From: Sphingomonadaceae bacterium 3R27E2-A
GTDB lineage: Bacteria > Pseudomonadota > Alphaproteobacteria > Sphingomonadales > Sphingomonadaceae
NCBI GenBank assembly: GCA_005503165.1
Contig: SCNT01000012.1
Coordinates: forward strand, 1-64,000
DNA: 64,000 bases
Reading direction: 5' to 3'
In this document: positions 1-6,990 of the stretch, piece by piece
Position numbering within the stretch: the stretch's first letter is position 1
Layout: each line of letters opens with the position of its first letter
Position numbers and translations under genes: made by a program
Notes under the pieces: generated by a model
The model's database searches: none
Seen by the model: the letters and a program-made list of their open reading frames with translations, nothing else
Told to the model about the DNA's origin: nothing

Positions 1-474
1 AGGCACCCGACCCGGACATCATCATGAGGCCATGACCTCGAAAAGGACCATGACCCCGGTTCGGATCAATACACAGGCTTGACAGAAACCCGCAATTAAA
101 GGGCCGTTTGACATACGTGAACATGTTTTGGCGTTTCTGTACAATCCCTGACGCTTTCGACGATCTATCTACGCGGTGCGACCCAGAAGAGCTCCTCCTC
201 GACCGAGGGCGAATTCTTCAAAAACTGGCGCCCGTCCGGAATCGACCGGGCGGGCGCCAATTTGTTGTGACTTGCACGCTGCATTCGCACAGCATGCGCT
301 CGGATGTGCGCACGTACAGACAGATAGGCCGCATACGTCCCTTCCGGCGCGAGAAGCTGCGCGCACCGCGGGCCAGCACCTTTGAGACGCTTCGCGACAG
401 GAAGTAGAATCTCGGACCATGTCGGACGATCTCAGCTTCTGGTCATTGTCCAGGCCCGCCGCCAACTGGATGAC
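1..474. other. No supportable gene; left window edge
   Basis: I see no convincing gene here. A short open frame from base 2 to the TGA at 80-82 on plus could be the last residues of a gene that starts outside the window, but it is too short to identify. The other short frames overlap on both strands and have no clear Shine-Dalgarno sequence. An inverted GC-rich stretch around 230-260 could be a terminator-type hairpin. Confidence 0.3.
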
Positions 475-1086
475 ATGACCAAAATAACCGAAACGCCCGC
501 CCCGAGTGCAGACACGCTTTCGCCTGCATCCACCCTGTTCCGCGATCTCCAAAGCCTGAAACTGTCGATTGAAAAAGTCGAAGCCGAGGTGAACGCATTT
601 ATCTCACTCCAGAAGCGCACAACCGGTGTCGCATTTCGGGAAACGCTCAATCAAGCAATCGAATCCAATATGGATTTCGCGTCCTCGTCATTCCTCCCCG
701 GCGCACCACAGCTTCATGAGGTCGCTGCGTCCGACCGTGAGGACTTGCACGCATTAGCTCGACGCCGGTGCATATGTCGTGGCTCAGCTTGCCTTCGGCA
801 TTTTCGGCGCGTGGGCCGGGCATCTGATGTTCGACCTTCCGATCTTACAGTTTTCGACAAAGGCGAGAACCGGATTGGGGCAGTGGACCCCCGAGTTCGT
901 TGCGACCTTCGGCCTCGTACTGACGATCCTCGGTACCGCGAGATACAAGCCACAGGCCGTGGCGGCGTCGGTCGGGCTCTATATCACCGCTGCTTACTGG
1001 TTCACGTCATTGACGAGCTTTGCAAATCCGGCGATCACCGTGGTGCGCGGCCTGTCGAACACATTTGCGGGTATCGCGCCGCATGA
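475..1086 (+). CDS. Doubtful hypothetical protein, N-terminal part plausible
   Basis: This frame opens with ATG at 475, giving MTKITETPAPSADTLSPAST. The first about 75 residues look protein-like: a helical stretch with heptad-like spacing (LFRDLQSLKLSIEKVEAEVN) followed by a polar tail. From about base 758 the frame overlaps the aquaporin remnant in another frame, and its composition turns arginine- and cysteine-rich, as in a shadow frame. Most likely it is a small gene fused by rearrangement to the start of the aquaporin fragment. I do not recognise a family. No strong ribosome-binding site precedes the ATG. Confidence 0.22.
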   Translation: MTKITETPAPSADTLSPASTLFRDLQSLKLSIEKVEAEVNAFISLQKRTTGVAFRETLNQAIESNMDFASSSFLPGAPQLHEVAASDREDLHALARRRCICRGSACLRHFRRVGRASDVRPSDLTVFDKGENRIGAVDPRVRCDLRPRTDDPRYREIQATGRGGVGRALYHRCLLVHVIDELCKSGDHRGARPVEHICGYRAA

Positions 1087-1207
1087 CGTTCCAATGTTTG
1101 TTGTTGCGCAATTCGCCGGGGCGATCGCGGCAACCGCAATCGCAAGCACCCTGTTCGGCGAGCCTTTTGGGCCATCGGCTATTTCTCCATACGCGCCCGA
1201 AAGCTGA
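758..1207 (+). pseudogene. MIP/aquaporin family channel, N-terminally truncated remnant
   Basis: The frame opens right after an in-frame TAG at 755-757 and reads LDAGAYVVAQLAFGIFGAWA, a typical middle segment of a major intrinsic protein. It keeps the second pore loop with the hallmark NPA motif (FANPAITVVR) and the last two hydrophobic helices. The first half, with the first NPA motif, is missing: about 149 residues remain against the usual 220-250. In sphingomonads and rhizobia such genes often accompany arsenic-resistance operons, so this may be the remnant of an ars-linked aquaporin; that link is inference. It ends 31 bp before the end of the integrase gene. Confidence 0.7.
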
Positions 1208-1238
1208 CTGGCGCAGCCGGCCAGCCGCGTTTGAGCAC

Positions 1239-2504
1239 TCACTGTCGCGCCATTTCCATTTTTGCGTCAGTGCCGATGTCAAGCAATCGTGCAATCTCGT
1301 CGGACGTTCGCTGCACGGCAAGCTTTAGCGCCTCGTCGATGTGGACATAGTCTTGAGTTACATTCTGCGAGGCATGACCCAGCATTGCCCGGATCGTAAG
1401 CTCGGAGAATCCCAAATCTCCGGCAACGCTTCCGAAGGTATGGCGAAGCGTATGCGGTGTAACTCCCGTGATACCCGCCAAGCCGCAAACCCGTTTCAGG
1501 CAGTCGCTAACAGCCGTGAATGGGCCATCGCCCGCTGCGGACGGAAAGAAGTGGGAATTGCCGACTATCTCCACCTGAGCTTCCAGAATGCGGATGGCGG
1601 CCGGTCCGATCGCTCTTACTTGCGCTCCGCCCTTGGTATCCGGAAAGACAACGTATCCGCGATCGGCATGGAGCCAGGCTCGCTGCATTGCTTGCGCTTC
1701 TTGCCGCCGATAGCCGGTGAGCAATAGTCCTCGCAACACACCGAGGGCGATCGGGTTCTCCCCATTGGCTTCAGCGTAGGCGATCGCCTTTCCCATCATC
1801 ATGATCTCGGCCACGCTCAAACGACGAGTCCTTTTCTTTCCCGCGAGCTTCTTTGCTCCCAGCGTCGGATGGACCTCGAGCAGGCCTTTGTGCTTCGCAT
1901 GACCAATGATTGCCTGGAGCGTTCCGACGCAGCGACCCGCGACGCCGGGACCGCCGGTCGCCCTGCCACCGCGGCCTCCGGTGCGCGGCTTGGCAGTCTT
2001 TCCGTTCTTCACGTCGGTCTGCATCTGTTCGACATCGGCAATTTTCAGATGCTTCACGACACGTTTTCCGAGCAGCGGGACGATGTGCGTCTTTATGCGA
2101 CTCTCGTCCATGTCGAGCGATGATGACTTTATCGGAAGGCTTTTTCGTCCGAGGATGTTCCCGGCCCGTGCTTCAGTGAGATACCAATCGCACATCTCGG
2201 CCACCGTCATGCCGTTGCGCGACTGCCGGACCTTGTCCGCTGGATCTCCGCCGACGATGACCTCCGCCAACTTCAGCCGCGCGAGATCACGCGCTTGCTC
2301 GACGGTGAGCACGCCAAAGCGGCCCAGGTTCATGCGCCGCTGAATGCCCTCGGCATTGCGGTATTGAACGATGAAGGTCTTCAGGCCCGATGGGAGAACG
2401 CGAAGTCCGAATCCCTTAATCTCGGTGTCCCAATAGATGAGTTGTTTCGCGGCGGGCGATACCACCGCGTCGATCGTACGCTTTGTCAGCTTGCTCGTCG
2501 GCAT
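1239..2504 (-). CDS. int: Tyrosine-type site-specific recombinase/integrase
   Basis: 421 residues, full length for a phage P4/DUF4102-type integrase. The N-terminal arm-binding domain begins with KLTKRTIDAVV and LIYWDTEIKGFGLRV. A central SAM-like DNA-binding domain follows at about 95-200. The catalytic domain has the first arginine region (LLLTGYRRQEA), the lysine strand (FPDTKGGAQVR), the box II histidine-arginine (TPHTLRHTFGS), a second histidine (MLGHAS) and the tyrosine in QNVTQDYVHID. It is transcribed away from the tRNA-Gly fragment at 2684-2728, which is its likely attachment site. Repeated TTGTCAGC motifs lie just upstream of its start. It should catalyse integration and excision of the element that ends at that tRNA fragment. 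Confidence 0.93.
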   Translation of the reverse strand: MPTSKLTKRTIDAVVSPAAKQLIYWDTEIKGFGLRVLPSGLKTFIVQYRNAEGIQRRMNLGRFGVLTVEQARDLARLKLAEVIVGGDPADKVRQSRNGMTVAEMCDWYLTEARAGNILGRKSLPIKSSSLDMDESRIKTHIVPLLGKRVVKHLKIADVEQMQTDVKNGKTAKPRTGGRGGRATGGPGVAGRCVGTLQAIIGHAKHKGLLEVHPTLGAKKLAGKKRTRRLSVAEIMMMGKAIAYAEANGENPIALGVLRGLLLTGYRRQEAQAMQRAWLHADRGYVVFPDTKGGAQVRAIGPAAIRILEAQVEIVGNSHFFPSAAGDGPFTAVSDCLKRVCGLAGITGVTPHTLRHTFGSVAGDLGFSELTIRAMLGHASQNVTQDYVHIDEALKLAVQRTSDEIARLLDIGTDAKMEMARQ

Positions 2505-2517
2505 GTTGCCACTCCTC

Positions 2518-2563
2518 TTGCTGACAAAATCTCAGATCACGCAATTGTCAGCAAATTGTCAGC
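2518..2563. promoter_or_regulatory. Inverted and direct TTGTCAGC repeats upstream of int
   Basis: TTGCTGACAA (2518-2527) and TTGTCAGCAA (2545-2554) form a perfect 10-bp inverted repeat. A further TTGTCAGC follows at 2556-2563. They lie 14-60 bp upstream of the integrase start and within 125 bp of the tRNA-Gly fragment. Such repeats are expected for recombinase arm-type sites or for an operator controlling int. Which of the two is inference. Confidence 0.45.
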
Positions 2564-2683
2564 GCTGAACGGTACTCCAGCGGCTAGTCGAGGATAGGGC
2601 GTCGTAGAGATAATCTCAAGAAAATAAGCAATTATGGGGCAGTGGCGTAGAAAAGGAAGAAATCGAAAAGTGTCACGATCAAG

Positions 2684-2728
2684 TTGCCAAGGTTGGGGTC
2701 GAGGGTTCGAATCCCTTCGCCCGCTCCA
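2684..2728 (+). repeat. Attachment-site scar: 3' end of a tRNA-Gly(GCC) gene
   Basis: The 45 bp run from the anticodon loop (TTGCCAA, 2684-2690) through the variable region, the T arm (loop TTCGAAT) and the 3' acceptor strand (CGCCCGC) to discriminator T and encoded CCA (2726-2728). This matches the 3' half of bacterial tRNA-Gly(GCC). The sequence before 2684 does not form a D arm or a 5' acceptor strand, so it is a partial copy and not a functional tRNA. Elements that integrate into tRNA genes leave exactly this kind of duplicated 3' end. On plus, the orientation makes it the far boundary of an element lying to its left, or the junction between two tandem elements. Confidence 0.8.
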
Positions 2729-3193
2729 GTTTTTCCAGACATATCAATATGTTCTGACGCTACTCCATTGGCGTCCACGGCGCGGTTTGGCGTGTGGCGT
2801 CCACCGGGCGTCCACCGAACAGTGCATTTCTGGCGCACAAATAGCATTTTTCGGCGGGAGGAAGTGTCCTCCCTGGTCGAAGCCGCAACGCGTCTTCTCC
2901 TACCCACCTCAGCGGGGACACCCCGCAACGCCCCGAAAATCGGAGCGGGGCTGGTGGCGCGCACGGTCCCGCGCGCCGTTCCTGCGCGCTCCTGTGGGCG
3001 CGGCGTTTGACGAGGAGGCCCCGCACGCACTCTGCCTCCGGCGGTCTCCTTTGCATGTGCAGGCCTGGAAAGCCGACAAGCCCCGCCTTTCCGTCTGCAC
3101 GGGCAAGATAGCGATGACCACCTCCCATCAGGGTGCGGTTTCTTGTCTTGGTAATCTCGCTGGCCGCTCGCGCGACGCCCAGCATCAGAAGGT
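2729..3193. other. Intergenic junction with three GGCGTCCAC direct repeats
   Basis: No gene is supportable in this stretch. GGCGTCCAC occurs three times at 2770-2778, 2796-2804 and 2807-2815, beginning 42 bp after the tRNA fragment. These could be arm-type recombinase sites on the other side of the attachment core, or the residue of an older integrase gene. The long overlapping frames on both strands here are arginine- and proline-rich and look like chance frames in GC-rich DNA. Confidence 0.35.
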
Positions 3194-3275
3194 AGAGTGA
3201 GAGGATGGCGGGCTTCGCCGTGACGGGATGAGGGTCGAGAGAGAGGCTCCCGGCCGCCCGTCATGGAGATTTCCC
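3194..3275 (+). promoter_or_regulatory. Conserved leader, copy 1, with TGACGGG/CCCGTCA stem
   Basis: The roughly 80 bp before the DUF932 start closely match the leader of parB at 4515-4595. Both contain a run like GAGTGAGAGG, then TGACGGG (3221-3227), a purine-rich stretch, GGCTCCCGGC and CCCGTCA (3257-3263), directly followed by TGGAGA (the likely ribosome-binding site) and the start codon. TGACGGG and CCCGTCA can pair as a 7-bp stem that would end next to the ribosome-binding site. A role in translational or autoregulatory control is inference. Confidence 0.5.
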
Positions 3276-4469
3276 ATGAATATGCAGGTTCTCGATGCCC
3301 GCCGCGATGCGAGCGGCGGCTACAAGGTCGATGTCTCGCGCGGCCAGCGGATCGGCCGGGTTTCGTCAGAGTGGTTTTCGCGGCCCGATGACGAACGGTT
3401 TCTTTCGCTTGGCGATCTGGCGCGGTCCGTGCGCGGCCGGTCCGAGCGCAGCCGGACCCGCGTCGTCGAAAGCGCGCTCATCCATGTCGAAGCGAACCGC
3501 AACGATCCCGAGCGCTTGGCGCTGATCCTGCCCGGCGCCGATGCGCCGGTGACGCCGACCCATTGGAGCTTCGGCCAGCTGGCAAGCCAGGTCGGCGCGC
3601 CCGCCGCCTATTTGCGCCAGCTTCCGGCACCGCTCGCGGCGATCAACTTGCAATATGGTCTGACCTCGAACCGGACCGAGCAGATCAAGACGCTCGAAAC
3701 CGACAACGGCCGAATGGAACTGCGCGCGGTGACCGGCCCCGACTATGGCCGGATCTACGATCATGAACTCATCGAAGCCGTGCAGAAGATCGCTGGCAAT
3801 GGCACGGGCGACACCCGCTGGAAAGTGCCTGGCGTTCTCGACTGGTCGACCGGCGTCTACAACCCCCGTGTCGACATCACTCGCGACACGACCACGCTCT
3901 ACGCCTCGGACCGGGACGTGTTCCTGTTCCTGGTCGACGATCTCAATCCGATCGAAGCCGGACGCCTGCCCGATGGGTCGCCCGATCTCTATTTCCGGGG
4001 CTTCTACTGCTGGAATTCCGAAGTCGGGGCCAAGACGCTCGGAATGGCGAGCTTCTACTTGCGCGCCGTTTGCCAGAACCGGAACCTGTGGGGCGTGGAG
4101 GATTTCGAGGAAATCTCCATCCGGCATAGCAAGTATGCGGCGAACCGCTTCGCCCACGAAGCAGCACCGGCCTTGGAAGGCTTCGCCAATTCCTCGCCGC
4201 TGCCCTTCGTCAACGGCATCAAGGCAGCCCGCGAGCGCATCGTTGCTCGCACCGACGAAGACCGCAGCGACTTCCTGCGGAACCGCGGCTTCTCCAAGGC
4301 CGAGACTGGCAAGATCATCGAGACCGTGCTGGCCGAAGAAGGCCGCCCGCCGGAATCGATCTTCGACTTCGTGCAAGGCATCACGGCGCTGGCTCGCGAC
4401 AAGGCGCATCAGGATGCCCGCCTCGACATGGAGGGCAAAGCGAAGAAGTTGCTCGACCGGGTCCACTGA
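3276..4469 (+). CDS. DUF932 domain-containing protein
   Basis: A 397-residue cytoplasmic protein of the DUF932 (phage/plasmid-like, TIGR03299) family, common on plasmids, phages and ICEs; its biochemical role is not established. Recognisable segments are THWSFGQLASQVGAPAAYLR near the N-terminus and the central GFYCWNSEVGAKTLGMASFYLRAVC. I chose ATG at 3276 (MNMQVLDARRDASG) because TGGAGA lies just upstream and the start position matches that of parB behind the same leader. An earlier in-frame ATG at 3228 lies inside the leader stem. It is the first gene of the ICE maintenance block. Confidence 0.88.
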   Translation: MNMQVLDARRDASGGYKVDVSRGQRIGRVSSEWFSRPDDERFLSLGDLARSVRGRSERSRTRVVESALIHVEANRNDPERLALILPGADAPVTPTHWSFGQLASQVGAPAAYLRQLPAPLAAINLQYGLTSNRTEQIKTLETDNGRMELRAVTGPDYGRIYDHELIEAVQKIAGNGTGDTRWKVPGVLDWSTGVYNPRVDITRDTTTLYASDRDVFLFLVDDLNPIEAGRLPDGSPDLYFRGFYCWNSEVGAKTLGMASFYLRAVCQNRNLWGVEDFEEISIRHSKYAANRFAHEAAPALEGFANSSPLPFVNGIKAARERIVARTDEDRSDFLRNRGFSKAETGKIIETVLAEEGRPPESIFDFVQGITALARDKAHQDARLDMEGKAKKLLDRVH

Positions 4470-4514
4470 GCCCGGACCATATCGGTGTTTCTCAAGCGCG
4501 GCGCTGCTTTCTCC

Positions 4515-4595
4515 AGAGTGAGAGGGCGGCGCTTCGCTTCGTGACGGGTCGAGGCCGAGAGAAAGGCTCCCGGCGGCCCGTCATGGAGAACACCC
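4515..4595 (+). promoter_or_regulatory. Conserved leader, copy 2, with TGACGGG/CCCGTCA stem
   Basis: Second copy of the leader seen before the DUF932 gene. TGACGGG lies at 4542-4548 and CCCGTCA at 4577-4583, with the same GGCTCCCGGC and TGGAGA elements. The distance from TGACGGG to the start codon is 54 bp here and 55 bp in copy 1. Such tight conservation in noncoding DNA suggests co-regulation of the two genes. Confidence 0.5.
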
Positions 4596-6665
4596 ATGAC
4601 CAAGTCCCTTCCCAAGCTCGTGCTCAGTTCCTCGCGCGACATTCCTTTTTCCCAGCTGGTGCTGAGCCAGAAGAACGTCCGGCGCGTGAAGGCGGGCCTA
4701 TCGATCGAGGATCTGGCCGACGACATCTATCGCCGCACCCTGCTCCAGAGCCTCAACGTCCGCGCCGTGCTGGATGAGAACGGCAGGGAGACCGGCCAGT
4801 TCGAGGTTCCGGCCGGCGGCCGCCGCTTCCGCGCGCTTGAGCTGCTGGTGAAGTCGAAGCGGATGGCCAAGGACCAGCTGGTCCCCTGCGTGGTGCGCGA
4901 GGGCGGCATCGCCGAGGAAGACTCGCTCGCCGAGAACGTGATGCGCGAAGGGCTTCACCCGCTTGACCAGTTCCGTGCCTTCAGCGCGCTGGTCGAGGCA
5001 GGGCTCAGCGAAGAGGACATCGCGGCCCGGTTCTTCGTCTCAGTCTCCACCGTGCGCCAGCGTCTGCGCCTCGCTTCTGTCGCGCCGAGCCTGCTCGACG
5101 TCTACAGCGGGGACGGCATGACGCTCGAACAGCTCATGGCCTTCTCGGTCACCGACAACCATGCCCGCCAGGAGCAGGTATGGGAACAGGTGAACCAGGG
5201 TCAACACGTTCCCGCCTATCACATCCGCCGTCTGCTGACCGAACAGGCGATTGCTGCCAGCGACCGCCGCGTGCGGTTCATCGGCATCGACGCTTACACC
5301 GAAGCGGGCGGCTATGTGATGCGCGACCTGTTTTCGAGCGAGGAGGATGGCTGGTTGCAGGATCCGGCGCTGGTCGAATTGCTGGTGAACGAAAAGCTCA
5401 ACGACGCAGCGCAGGAAATCGGCGCGGAGGGCTGGAAATGGGTTGAAGCCGCCATCGACCTTCCTTACGGCTGCGAGCGCGGCAAGCGCCGGATCGTGGG
5501 CTCCACCATCCCGCTGACCGACGCGGAACAGGCGCGGCTCGATGCACTGGTTGAGGAATACGACGCCATCGGCGAGCAATACCGCGATGGCTGCGACCTG
5601 CCCGATGAAATCGATGCCCGGCTGACCGAGATCGACGCCGAACTGACGCTGCTTACCTCTCGCCCGGTGGTCTATGAGCCCGAAGAGATGGCGCGGGCTG
5701 GCGTGTTCGTCTCGCTGGCCCACGACGGTCGGCTGCGGACCGATCGCGGTTATGTCCGGCTCGAGGACGAACCGGATATCGAGGACCAGGGCACATCAGT
5801 TGATGCCGAAGCTGCTGCGCACGCATCCTGCCCAGCGATCAGCGCTGGCGGTCCGGTCCAGGATGAGCATCAGGGCGACGACGAGGACGACACCATCCGT
5901 CCGCTTCCGGACCGGCTCGTTTCCGAGCTGACGGCCGTGCGCACGGTGGCGCTGCGCAATGCCCTCGCCCAGGATCCACAGGCAGCATTCATCGCGGTGC
6001 TCCACGCACTCACCCTGTCGGTGTTCCGTTCGCACGGCACCCATGGCTGTGTGCAAATCGGCGTCACCCAGGCCTGGCTCGGCAATGTCGCCCCGGACCT
6101 GCGCGAAACCCCGTGGAGCTTGGCGATTCAGGAACGGCACGAGCAATGGGCGGCGCGCCTGCCCGACGAGCCGGGTGCGCTGTGGGACGCGCTGGCTGCA
6201 CTTTCGCACGACGAGCAGATGGCACTGCTCGCCCACTGCGTCTCGCTCGGCGTCAATGCGCTGTTCGAACCGGTCAAGGGCTACGGCGGGCAGAATTCGG
6301 CGCATGGCATTGCCTGCCGGATCGCTGCTGCTGATGCCCTGGCGGCGGTCGTCGGGCTCGACATGACCGAAGCAGGCTGGGAACCGACGGTCGACAACTA
6401 CCTCGGCCGCGTGACCAAGCCCCGCATCATCGAGGCCGTGCGCGAAGCCAGGGGCAATGCCACCGCCGTGCTGATCGAACATCTCAAGAAGGGCGATATG
6501 GCGCGCGAGGCGGAACGGCTGCTCGAAGGCACGGGCTGGCTGCCCGAACCGCTGCGGCTCCCCGTTATCGAACTTGCCGAGCACGAAGCGCCGGACACTG
6601 TCCTGCCCGACTTCCTCGATGAAGAGGATGGCGAGTTCGATCCGTTGGCGATCGCCGCCGAGTGA
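4596..6665 (+). CDS. parB: ParB/RepB/Spo0J family partition-like protein
   Basis: 689 residues, roughly twice a chromosomal ParB. The N-terminal ParB/sulfiredoxin-like nucleotide-binding domain (about 15-125) shows PFSQLVLSQKNVRRVKAGLS, the GGRRFRAL box and AENVMREGLHPLDQFRAF. A helix-turn-helix DNA-binding region follows (GLSEEDIAARFFVSVSTVRQ). The long C-terminal part is typical of large plasmid and ICE ParB-like proteins of sphingomonads and has no clear function. No parA is adjacent, so classical segregation is not certain; it may act in ICE maintenance or gene control instead. The start at 4596 follows the conserved leader and TGGAGA. Confidence 0.9.
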   Translation: MTKSLPKLVLSSSRDIPFSQLVLSQKNVRRVKAGLSIEDLADDIYRRTLLQSLNVRAVLDENGRETGQFEVPAGGRRFRALELLVKSKRMAKDQLVPCVVREGGIAEEDSLAENVMREGLHPLDQFRAFSALVEAGLSEEDIAARFFVSVSTVRQRLRLASVAPSLLDVYSGDGMTLEQLMAFSVTDNHARQEQVWEQVNQGQHVPAYHIRRLLTEQAIAASDRRVRFIGIDAYTEAGGYVMRDLFSSEEDGWLQDPALVELLVNEKLNDAAQEIGAEGWKWVEAAIDLPYGCERGKRRIVGSTIPLTDAEQARLDALVEEYDAIGEQYRDGCDLPDEIDARLTEIDAELTLLTSRPVVYEPEEMARAGVFVSLAHDGRLRTDRGYVRLEDEPDIEDQGTSVDAEAAAHASCPAISAGGPVQDEHQGDDEDDTIRPLPDRLVSELTAVRTVALRNALAQDPQAAFIAVLHALTLSVFRSHGTHGCVQIGVTQAWLGNVAPDLRETPWSLAIQERHEQWAARLPDEPGALWDALAALSHDEQMALLAHCVSLGVNALFEPVKGYGGQNSAHGIACRIAAADALAAVVGLDMTEAGWEPTVDNYLGRVTKPRIIEAVREARGNATAVLIEHLKKGDMAREAERLLEGTGWLPEPLRLPVIELAEHEAPDTVLPDFLDEEDGEFDPLAIAAE

Positions 6666-6731
6666 ACCGGTGCTCGGGGCGGCTCCGGTCGCCCCGCCAT
6701 CTCCCGATATTCCCAAAACGAGGAGCCACCA

Positions 6732-6947
6732 ATGGCTATCCCCGAATATGCCCGCACCAACTTCCAAACGCTGCTGAGGGCAGCTCGGGAAGACAACCTC
6801 GCGCTGATGGAATGCACCGAGGTCGGCAGCGGCGAGACCCGCTATGTCCTTTGTGCAGTCGGCCGCGACGGCGACGCCTACGTGATGACTCCGTTTGGTC
6901 ATCTCGCCCCCGGCAACCCTTACGAGGCCTACATTCCGCCCGCTTGA
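6732..6947 (+). CDS. DUF6117 family small protein
   Basis: 71 residues, starting MAIPEYARTNFQTLLRAARE, with the segments MECTEVGSGETRYVLCAVGR and PFGHLAPGNPYEAYIPP. I recognise it as the short conserved protein that sits between parB and the strawberry-notch gene in sphingomonad plasmids and ICEs (DUF6117). Its function is unknown. GAGGAG with good spacing precedes the ATG. It is co-directional with both neighbours and probably in the same operon. Confidence 0.8.
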   Translation: MAIPEYARTNFQTLLRAAREDNLALMECTEVGSGETRYVLCAVGRDGDAYVMTPFGHLAPGNPYEAYIPPA

Positions 6948-6990
6948 GCGCGGCCAGGCATCACCACACCTCCAATCGAAGGATCATGAC

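Noticed and set aside
2632-3264. 210-residue minus-strand frame reading GEGIRTLDPNLGN
   Set aside because: This phrase is the reverse translation of a tRNA 3' end, a well-known artefact; the frame crosses the tRNA-Gly fragment and noncoding DNA.
3366-4466. 366-residue minus-strand frame
   Set aside because: Complete shadow of the DUF932 gene on the other strand; no family features.
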